From Bacillota bacterium (GTDB taxonomy: Bacteria; Bacillota; Clostridia; Christensenellales; CAG-138), in the NCBI GenBank assembly GCA_016286445.1, contig JAEESS010000026.1:1-33564 (forward strand): a stretch of 33,564 nucleotides of DNA, written 5' to 3'. Each line of letters opens with the position of its first letter. The first letter of the stretch is position 1. Made by a program: the position numbers and the translations under genes. Shown in pieces: positions 1 through 7,200 of this stretch. Below the pieces are notes generated by a model, which searched no databases, was not told where the DNA came from, and was given only the letters and a program-made list of their open reading frames with translations.

Positions 1-895
1 CAGTGGTTTCGGCGACAACCTCAGCGGGAGCTTCCGCTTCGATGGTTTCAACTGTCGTCTTTTCGAGTTCGCTCATTACTTGTTTAACCTCCCTAATCAT
101 CGCTGTTGGCGTCGATGCGCCTGCGATAATCCCTATTATATCATCGTCTTTTATTTTTGCAAGAGGAATTTTACCGATATTGTCGATGATTTCAACATTT
201 TTGCAACTTTTTTTGCACAAATCACGCAGCGCGCAGGTATTTGCGCTGATTTCCGAGCCGAGAACGAGGATCCGCGTGCACCGTTTTGCGAGCATTTCCG
301 CCTCGGTCTGCCGCTGCCGCGTGGTGTCGCAGATCGTGCAGTACGCTTTGAGATCCGGAATCCGCTCCGAAAGCACGGACAGCACCGCGTCATAGTCCTT
401 CGCCTTCGCCGTCGTCTGCGATACAAGCGTCAGCGGTCCCGCGCAGTCAAGCGCTTCCGCGTCCGCAGCTCCCGTCAGCACAACGGCGTCCTCCCCCGCC
501 CGGCTCCTGATCCCGATCACCTCGGGATGCGTGGGCTTGCCGAGGATCGCCACGCGTTCGCCGTTTGCCGCCGCGCGTTCCGCGATCTTATGGATCCGTT
601 TCACGAACGGACAGGTCGCATCGACAACGCGGACGCCCTTCTCCGCACACGCCGCAAACACCTCCGGCGGCGCGCCGTGCGCCCGGATGACGAGCGTATC
701 GCCCGCCGAAAGGGGCTCAACAGAATCGACGGCAAAGATCCCGCGGTCCTCCAGCTCCTTTACGACGCCTTCGTTATGGATGATCTTGCCGTAGGTGAAG
801 ACGCGCGCGTTTCCTTCCGCGGCGCGGTTCACCAGTTCGATCGCCCGGGAAACGCCGAAGCAGAATCCGCTGTGTTTGGCAAGCAGTACCTGCAT
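1..895 (-). CDS. ispH: IspH (HMBPP reductase) fused to an S1-type RNA-binding protein, 3' part cut by window edge
   Basis: 4-Hydroxy-3-methylbut-2-enyl diphosphate reductase is the last enzyme of the MEP isoprenoid pathway, a cytosolic 4Fe-4S protein. The three cluster cysteines are visible at about residues 12 (SGFCFGV), 95 (DATCPFV) and 189 (TICDTT), together with the RAHG and KPTHPEV histidine motifs and the C-terminal AGASTPTAMI motif. The frame does not stop after the IspH domain (about 273 residues). It continues through a second methionine at 76..74 into an acidic Glu/Ala/Val-rich stretch (MSELEKTTVETIEAEAP) and leaves the window. This matches the IspH::RpsA fusion known in Clostridia, but no S1 repeat is inside the window, so the S1 half is inferred from family knowledge. 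The start codon overlaps the plsC stop (TGATG), giving translational coupling. It is the last gene of the surE operon. Confidence 0.93.
   Translation of the reverse strand, partial: MQVLLAKHSGFCFGVSRAIELVNRAAEGNARVFTYGKIIHNEGVVKELEDRGIFAVDSVEPLSAGDTLVIRAHGAPPEVFAACAEKGVRVVDATCPFVKRIHKIAERAAANGERVAILGKPTHPEVIGIRSRAGEDAVVLTGAADAEALDCAGPLTLVSQTTAKAKDYDAVLSVLSERIPDLKAYCTICDTTRQRQTEAEMLAKRCTRILVLGSEISANTCALRDLCKKSCKNVEIIDNIGKIPLAKIKDDDIIGIIAGASTPTAMIREVKQVMSELEKTTVETIEAEAPAEVVAETT
74..162 (-). promoter_or_regulatory. Internal promoter and ribosome-binding site for the S1 part of the ispH fusion
   Basis: Within the 3' end of the IspH coding part lie TTGCAA (162..157), a 16-base spacer and a perfect TATAAT (140..135). 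A GGGAGG Shine-Dalgarno (93..88) sits 11 bases before an in-frame ATG (76..74). The elements would give a roughly 50-base leader and a separate S1-type product. The region is also coding, so chance cannot be excluded, but a promoter and a ribosome site in register at the domain junction is suggestive. Confidence 0.55.
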
Positions 896-1494
896 CAGAG
901 CGCCTCCGCGATCGATTTCAGCGTGATCATCGAATCGGTGATCGCCGCGTTCACGGCGTCGACCGGCTTCTTGCCCGGGCAGAGCGCTTTGACCTCAGCG
1001 GGATAGATCGGGTCGCCCACCGCAACCTTCAGCTTTTGTCCGAACTTCCTGCCGTGATGCACGATGTACAGCGGCACGATCGGCGCGTCGGCGCGAAGCG
1101 CAATGAATGCACAGCCCTTGTCGAACGCGTCCATATCGCTGCCCGTCGCCGAGCGGTGCCCTTCCGGGAATACGCCGAACGCCTTGCCCTTTTCAAGCAG
1201 CTCGCAGGCATGCCGGATGGACTTCGTGTCCGCGGTGCGCTGATTGACCGGGAAGCACAAAAGCAGGCGGAAGATCCCTGTCATGAACTTCGACGAAAAC
1301 AGCGTGGATTTCGCCATGAAGTGGATGCATCGCCACACGATCGCCGCGATCCAGATCGGATCGCTCATCTTGACATGATTGGAGACGTAGATCACCTTGC
1401 CCTTGCTTTTCAGCGCAGCGGCGTTGTGGATCTTCGGTCTGCCGTACAGCCACAGGATCGGCTTCAGGATGATGCATCCGATGATATAGAGCAT
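895..1494 (-). CDS. plsC: 1-acyl-sn-glycerol-3-phosphate acyltransferase (PlsC family)
   Basis: Transfers an acyl chain to lysophosphatidic acid to make phosphatidic acid, the membrane phospholipid precursor. It acts at the inner face of the cytoplasmic membrane. The 199-residue product has the LPLAT hallmarks: the catalytic NHVKMSD (H-x4-D) motif near residue 39, the FPEGHRS substrate motif near residue 111 (usually FPEGTRS), and the PIVPLYI motif after it. A hydrophobic N-terminus (residues 1-17) fits membrane association. The length is typical for the short Clostridia forms. It starts two bases after the cmk stop, with its GGAGG site inside the end of cmk, and its stop overlaps the ispH start. 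Specificity for lysophosphatidate rather than another acyl acceptor is inferred from the family. Confidence 0.9.
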   Translation of the reverse strand: MLYIIGCIILKPILWLYGRPKIHNAAALKSKGKVIYVSNHVKMSDPIWIAAIVWRCIHFMAKSTLFSSKFMTGIFRLLLCFPVNQRTADTKSIRHACELLEKGKAFGVFPEGHRSATGSDMDAFDKGCAFIALRADAPIVPLYIVHHGRKFGQKLKVAVGDPIYPAEVKALCPGKKPVDAVNAAITDSMITLKSIAEAL

Positions 1495-1495
1495 A

Positions 1496-2152
1496 TCACA
1501 CCTCCGAAAGAATTGCGTTGACTGCCTCTTCGATCGTCATATCGGTCGTGTCGATGCGTTTCGTATCCTCCCCGCAGTACAGCGGCTTATAGGCGCGTTC
1601 GCTGTCCTGCTTGTCGCGGCGGAGGATATCGTGATAGATCGTGTCGTAATCCGCCTCCTGCCCGTTTTCCAGAAGCTGCTTATACCGGCGGTTTGCGCGT
1701 TCCTCCGCGGAAGCCGTCACAAAGAACTTGTACGGCGTATCCGGAAGAACGTTCGTGCAGATGTCCCTCCCGTCCATGACCACGCGCTGCTCGTGCGCCA
1801 CCTCGCGCTGGAGCTCCGTCATCCGGTCGCGCACGGCGGGTACGCGGCTGACCAGCGACGCGCCCTGACTGATCTCCTCCGTACGAAGCTCGCCGGTAAC
1901 GTCCTCGCCGTCGACCAGGATATGCTGTTCACCGGTCTCCGTATAGCGTACGCGAAGATCGATCGCTCCGACCAGTTTTGCCACCGCTTCCTCGTCGGTG
2001 AACGGGACGCCGTTCCGCTTCGCCGCGACCGCAACGCCGCGGTACATCGCGCCCGTATCGAGGTACGGGATGTTCAGGATCTTTGCGATGCGCTTTGCGA
2101 CCGTGCTCTTGCCCGCGCCTGCGGGTCCGTCGATGCCGATGCTCTGTTTCAT
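1496..2152 (-). CDS. cmk: Cytidylate kinase
   Basis: Phosphorylates CMP and dCMP to the diphosphates using ATP, in pyrimidine salvage and DNA precursor supply. The P-loop is at residues 9-17 (GPAGAGKST). LDTGAMYRG near residue 36 binds the nucleotide, and the DGRDICTNV motif and the RRYKQL segment of the lid follow. The length (218 residues) is normal. An upstream in-frame ATG at 2170 would add MKKGGN, but AAAGGCGG lies just before the ATG at 2152, so that start is preferred. The cmk - plsC - ispH::S1 order is a familiar Clostridia arrangement. There is a 38-base gap to the upstream flavoprotein gene, made mostly of an octamer repeat. Confidence 0.95.
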   Translation of the reverse strand: MKQSIGIDGPAGAGKSTVAKRIAKILNIPYLDTGAMYRGVAVAAKRNGVPFTDEEAVAKLVGAIDLRVRYTETGEQHILVDGEDVTGELRTEEISQGASLVSRVPAVRDRMTELQREVAHEQRVVMDGRDICTNVLPDTPYKFFVTASAEERANRRYKQLLENGQEADYDTIYHDILRRDKQDSERAYKPLYCGEDTKRIDTTDMTIEEAVNAILSEV

Positions 2153-2162
2153 ATTGCCGCCT

Positions 2163-2198
2163 TTCTTCATTCCTTCATTTCTTCATTTCTTCATTTCT
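2163..2198 (-). repeat. Short tandem octamer repeat before cmk
   Basis: On the minus strand about four copies of an 8-base unit (GAAATGAA, last copy GGAATGAA) overlap the stop of the upstream flavoprotein gene and fill the gap before the cmk ribosome-binding site. Each copy carries an ATG, and the period of 8 rotates the reading frame. Slippage here could vary the gene spacing. Confidence 0.8.
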
Positions 2199-3414
2199 GT
2201 ATGCTGCTGCCCGCAAGCGCGCCCGTCGACCAGGCGATCTGCAGATTGAATCCGCCCGTAAAGGCGTCTGTGTCAAGGATCTCTCCCGCAAAATACAGGT
2301 TTGCGACCTTTTTGGACTCCATCGTAGAGGGATTGACCTCCTTTACGGAAACGCCGCCGCGGGTGACGATCGCCTCCGCGATCGGGCGCGTACCGGTGAC
2401 ATGCAGCTTCAGTCCCTTCAACGTTTCCACGAGCGTTCTTCTCTGTGCCTTCGTGCAGTTGCCCGCCTGCGCCGCGCCGTCGATCCCCGCGGTTTCGAGC
2501 ACCACGCCGAGGAGCTTCTGCGGCAGCAGTCCGTACAGCGCACCGGAAAACGTCTTTTTCGCGTTCGCCGCAATATCCCTTAATAGCCTTGCGTCAAGCT
2601 GTTCCTCCGAAAGTCCGGGCTTCAGGTCGATCGAAAGGAGCGTTCCCTCCGGTTCCTCGGCAACGAGCGCCGACGCGGAAAGCACCAGCGGTCCGCTGAC
2701 GCCGAAATGCGTGAACAGCATCTCGCCGAGCTCGGAATAGACTTCCTTTCCTTTTTTGTTATAGACCGTCAGCGTGACGTTTTTGAGCGTCAGTCCGGAA
2801 AGCCCGGCGCACCACGCTTCTTCCGTTTCAAACGGCACAAGCGAGCCCACAGGCGGAACGACCGTATGCCCGAGCTGCTGCGCAAAGCGGTAACCGTCGC
2901 CGGTGCTGCCGGTGGACGGATAGCTTAGACCGCCGGTTGCAAGGATCACCGCGTCGAACGGCTCGACCGTCTCGCCGACGCGTACGCCGGACACCGTGCC
3001 GCCGTTTGTCAGAATTGCGGAAACGCGGGTGCGCAGCCGTACGTTGATCCCTCTTTCGCGCACCGTTTTTTCAAGCGCCTTCAGTATATCGCTCGAATGG
3101 TCGGACGCTGGGAACACGCGCTGTCCGCGTTCGACCTTCAGCGGCACGCCTGCCGCCTCGATCAGCGCCATGATCGCCGCGCTGTCGAAATGCGCGTATG
3201 CGCTGTATAAAAAGCGCGGATTTCTGACCACATGCCGGAAAAAGCCTTCCCGGTCCGCTGCGTTCGTAACGTTGCAGCGTCCCTTGCCGGTGATGAACAG
3301 CTTTTTGCCGAGCTTCTCGTTCTGCTCGAAGATCGTCACCGCATGTCCGTTCTCCGCCGCCTTGATCGCCGCAAGCTGTCCCGCCGCGCCGCCGCCGATG
3401 ACTGCAACTCTCAT
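2191..3414 (-). CDS. HI0933/YhiN (BaiN-like) family flavoprotein, NAD(P)/FAD-dependent oxidoreductase
   Basis: The 407-residue protein begins with a Rossmann FAD-binding motif (GGGAAGQLAA, residues 8-17) followed by the family-specific GKKLFITGKGRCNVTN segment. A second dinucleotide-contact motif is seen in VILATGGLSYPSTGSTGDGY. The C-terminal TRGGVSVKEV and FAGEILDTDAFTGGFNLQIA segments complete the HI0933 fold. Members include BaiN, reported to act in bile-acid dehydroxylation, but the family is widespread and its usual substrate is unknown, so only the flavoprotein class is claimed. GGAGGGG lies six bases before the ATG, and the ATG overlaps the surE stop (ATGA). Gene order suggests routine co-expression rather than a dedicated pathway. 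Confidence 0.9.
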   Translation of the reverse strand: MRVAVIGGGAAGQLAAIKAAENGHAVTIFEQNEKLGKKLFITGKGRCNVTNAADREGFFRHVVRNPRFLYSAYAHFDSAAIMALIEAAGVPLKVERGQRVFPASDHSSDILKALEKTVRERGINVRLRTRVSAILTNGGTVSGVRVGETVEPFDAVILATGGLSYPSTGSTGDGYRFAQQLGHTVVPPVGSLVPFETEEAWCAGLSGLTLKNVTLTVYNKKGKEVYSELGEMLFTHFGVSGPLVLSASALVAEEPEGTLLSIDLKPGLSEEQLDARLLRDIAANAKKTFSGALYGLLPQKLLGVVLETAGIDGAAQAGNCTKAQRRTLVETLKGLKLHVTGTRPIAEAIVTRGGVSVKEVNPSTMESKKVANLYFAGEILDTDAFTGGFNLQIAWSTGALAGSSIQK

Positions 3415-4169
3415 GCTTCCCCTCCGAACGCATCCGAAAGATCAACCGCATCCAGTCTTTCGCTGTGAAATCCCATCGGCGTGACCGTGACGTATCCCTT
3501 TTTCATCCAGGCATAGTCGGTGTCCTCATCCGGATCGCAAGGCAGCTTTCCGCGCGGGACCCAGTAGCAGGGACGTCCGAGCGGATCCTCGTACCGGAGA
3601 TAGACGCCGTTGTAATGCACCATCGCAAGTCCCGTGACCCGATAGCCTTTGATTTCCTCGGGCGGCAGGTCGGGCACATTGACGTTATAAAACATGCCGA
3701 ACGGCAGCGGATGCCGCTTGACGATTTCGATCATGCGCTTCGTCACGGCGCATGCCGTTTCAAAATGCACGGGATCGCGGTGATCCAAAGACATCGCGAT
3801 CGCCTGTACGCCGAGGACCGCCGCCTGCTGCGCAGCGCCGCAGGTGCCGGAATACAGCATGTCGCTGCCGAGGTTCGGACCGTGATTGATCCCCGAAATG
3901 ACAAGATCCGGCGTTTCCGGCACAAGGTTGCCGAGCCCGAGCCGTGCGCAGTCTACCGGCGTGCCGTCGATCGCGTGCGCAAGCGCAGCGCCTTCGATCT
4001 GCCGCGGCACGGCGCGAAGCGGCAGATCCAGCGTCATGGACATGCTTGCAGCGCTGCGCTGCCGGTCCGGCGCCGCGATCCACACCGTATGTTCCCCGGA
4101 AAGTCCCTTGATGAGACTGCGGATGCCGACCGCATCGATGCCGTCGTCATTGGTCAAAAGGATCTTCAT
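3411..4169 (-). CDS. surE: 5'/3'-nucleotidase SurE
   Basis: A metal-dependent phosphatase that removes phosphate from nucleoside 5'- and 3'-monophosphates and short polyphosphates. The metal-binding TNDDGID motif is at residues 6-12. SGINHGPNLG and the YSGTCGAA segment are the other family signatures, and NVNVPDLPPEEI is the typical late motif. The length is 252 residues from the ATG at 4169. A longer frame to 4235 would run across the promoter at 4198-4226 and lacks a recognisable ribosome site, so it is not used. It is the first gene of the operon leading to ispH. The stop overlaps the start of the flavoprotein gene. Confidence 0.95.
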   Translation of the reverse strand: MKILLTNDDGIDAVGIRSLIKGLSGEHTVWIAAPDRQRSAASMSMTLDLPLRAVPRQIEGAALAHAIDGTPVDCARLGLGNLVPETPDLVISGINHGPNLGSDMLYSGTCGAAQQAAVLGVQAIAMSLDHRDPVHFETACAVTKRMIEIVKRHPLPFGMFYNVNVPDLPPEEIKGYRVTGLAMVHYNGVYLRYEDPLGRPCYWVPRGKLPCDPDEDTDYAWMKKGYVTVTPMGFHSERLDAVDLSDAFGGEA

Positions 4170-4197
4170 TCCAAATGCCCCCAGTATGTGATACTTG

Positions 4198-4226
4198 ATT
4201 ATACCAAATCCCGTCCCGTTTCGCAA
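4198..4226 (-). promoter_or_regulatory. Sigma-A promoter of the surE operon
   Basis: TTGCGA (4226..4221), a 17-base spacer and a perfect TATAAT (4203..4198). This places transcription start near 4191, about 20 bases before the surE ATG. The same TTGCRA-type -35 box recurs before three other genes in the window. Confidence 0.85.
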
Positions 4227-4240
4227 GGTGTTCATATACG

Positions 4241-4268
4241 AAAAAGCCCCGCGTGTTTGCGGGGCTTT
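4241..4268 (-). terminator. Intrinsic terminator of the leucine-rich-repeat gene
   Basis: Ten-base stem (AAAGCCCCGC paired with GCGGGGCTTT) around a six-base loop. Read on the minus strand, it ends in a run of Ts just after the stop at 4282. It separates this gene from the surE promoter. Confidence 0.9.
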
Positions 4269-4281
4269 GTGTTTGGGTTTG

Positions 4282-7200
4282 TTATTTCACCTTGCAGCTC
4301 AGTACGTTCGACCACTCGCCGAAATAGGTCATGCCCTCGAACTCATGGTAGGAACGGATGCACACATAGTAGGTCGTGTTTGACTGCAGGCTCTTGATCG
4401 TCGTCCAGTACGTCGTCGGATCGCCGATCTTGATCGCTTTGACGTTCTTCGTGAAGTTCGCGTCCGTCGCGTACTTGATCTGATAGCCCGTAAAGTTCTT
4501 GGACGCTTCCCACTTGACCGTCATTTGCTTGCTGCCCGGACGGACCTGAACCAGCTTGCGCGTCGTGATGCGAACGGTCGTCTTCAGCGGTCCGACCTCA
4601 CCGAGGTTGAAGTTATCCCCCACATTGCCGCCGATCGTTGCGCCGGAGACCGGGTCGGTGCGCCGCGCAAAGTATGCCTTGACGCCGTACTGATAGCGCG
4701 ATCCGGCGTATACCTTATGGCTGTCATCCGAACCGTCGATCCACGACGTTCCGGTCACGTTGTACCACCGCACAAAGTCCGTCCAGCCGTTGGTCGTGCT
4801 GCTCCACGCGCGGCGATAGATGACGTAGCCCGCCGCGCCTTCGACCGGATCCCATTTGATCTGAATGCCATTGCTGACGTTCTCCACGTAGGTATTCGTC
4901 GTCGCGGGCAGATAGATCTTGAACCAGCCCTGACATTCGCCCGTATAATCGCCCTTGAACGTGACGATCACATAGCCCGTGCCGGGGGCGGCGTTCTCAA
5001 CATATTCGTAATCGTAGTTTTCAGGATCCACGACGCTGCCGTCCGCGCTGTTTTTCACAGTAAACCGCGGCGTCTGCGCGCTGCCGTTGCAGATCACATA
5101 CGGCGTAGCGCCTTTGAACTGCACGTCCTCCGCGTTCCATTCGACTGCAGGCGTAAATGCAGGCGTCAAATAATGCCACGCTGCATTCTTCAGCTCATTC
5201 GACAATACCGTAAGCTGCGCTTCGCATTCCGCTTTGGTTCCTTCATAATAGACGTCTGTCAAACCCGTACAATTCGTGAAAGCTGTAGACCATACATACG
5301 TTACATTCTTTGAAATCGTAATCTGTTTCAACGCCGAGCAATCCCGGAATGCCCAGTCCGGGATCTGCGTTACGCCCTTTCCAATCGTGACAGTTTCCAA
5401 GCTTTTACAAAAACCGAACGCATTTTCATTAATGTTTTTTACACCGTCCGGAATCGTGATCTCTTTCAGCGCAGCGCAATCATGGAATGCGGCGTATCCA
5501 ATGCTTGTCACGCTGTCCGGAATCGTGATCTCCGTCAAAGAGGAGCATTCGCTGAACAACCCCTGAGGAATATAGGTAAGATTGTTGCTCAACGTGACCG
5601 ACTGCAAGTTTTTGCATCCGTTGAACGCGTCAACGCCAATGGTGGTTACACTATCGGGAATTGTGATATTACCCCGCAATCCCTCGCACCAGCAAAATGC
5701 ATTTTCACCGATACCGGTGACTTTCTCAGGGATCGTTATGCCGCTTAAACAAACAAGATCTGCAAACGCGCACGATCCGATGTGCGTCAGCTCATCCGGA
5801 AGCAAAACGTACCCGATCATAGGATCCCCGAGATCATTGACAGCCATCCATGGTGCCGGCGACTGGAAACTGTAACCCCACATATCTCCGCTGCCTGTGA
5901 TCGTCAGCGTGCCGCTATCCCTGTCAAAGGACCAGTAGAGCGTATCGCCGCACTGACCGGAAGCAGTCTGTTCGGAGAAGCTGACCGTAACCTCCATACC
6001 GTATTCGAATTGATATACAAAGCTGTCCGGTTTCTCTGTGAAGGTGATAATGCCGGTGTTTGCATCAAAGCTGTTTACGGGATCCGTAATCGCAATATCC
6101 GCAACATACGAAAGCGGCATGATGCTCGTCAGATCATAGACATAGAGACCCCCGTCCTTTTCGATCTGCTGATCCGGGATCGTTTGCGGTGAAACGTAGT
6201 ATTCACAATACACATCCGATTCGTCCGGATCGTCCCGCATGTTCTCTGCAGCGGCTTCCCCTTCCAGCCATGCTACGATCTCCCGATCCAGATATGCCAA
6301 ATGATTGTTCTGACAATCCAAATACCAAGGTCTTGCATCGCCGAAGATAATGGAAGAGAGCGCATTGTTACTGCACACCAGATAGTACAAACCGGTGCAG
6401 CTGCTCAAATCCAATGTCGTCAGCTGATTGTTATTGCACATCAGCCAGCCCAAATTGCAATTGCTCAAATTCAATGTTGTCAGTTGATTGTCTTGACAGT
6501 ACAGTTCATCCAACCTTAGATTCGCGGACAAATCCAATGTCGTCAGCTGATTGTTATTGCACCTCAGCCAGTAAAGTTCCGATAGATTGCTGACGTCAAG
6601 TTCTATCAAAAGATTGTTATCACAATACAGCTCTTCCAGGCCTGTAATGTGACCGAGATTTAATGTCTTCAGCATATTTTCACGGCAGTAAAAGTATTCA
6701 AGTGCAGAATTCCTGCTGACGTCCAGCTCCGTCAGTTGGTTGTTGCTGCAACTCAGCCACGAAAGCGCAGTATTATTGCTTACGTCCAGCTCTGTCATGA
6801 GGTTGTCGTCGCAAGAAAGTTCTTCTAACGCAGTATTCTTGCTGACGTCCAACTCCGTCAGTTGGTTACTGCCACAGCTAAGTACTTCAAGCGCGGTATT
6901 CTTGCTGATATCCAGCTCAGTCAGTTGGTTACTGTTGCAGCTAAGAACTTCAAGCGCAGTATTCTCGCTCACGTCCAGTTCCGTCAGTTGGTTGCTGTAG
7001 CAATTAAGGTATTCAAGAGCAGTATTCTTGCTGACGTCCAACTCCGTCAATTGGTTTCTGGGGCAAGCAAGCTTTACCAGAACAGTGTTCTTCCTGACGT
7101 CCAGCTCCGTCAGTTGGTTGGCTTCGCAGCTGAGATCTGTCAAGGCAGTATTCTTGCTGACGTCCAACGCTGTCAGCTTGTTTCCTTCGCAACGGAGTTC

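Noticed and set aside
80..1006. A 308-codon plus-strand open frame over ispH
   Set aside because: The minus strand carries all IspH cysteine motifs; this frame is Arg-rich and featureless.
4170..4235. An N-terminal extension of SurE
   Set aside because: It would be translated from the promoter sequence itself, and SurE proteins normally begin with the MKILLTNDDG-type motif found at 4169.
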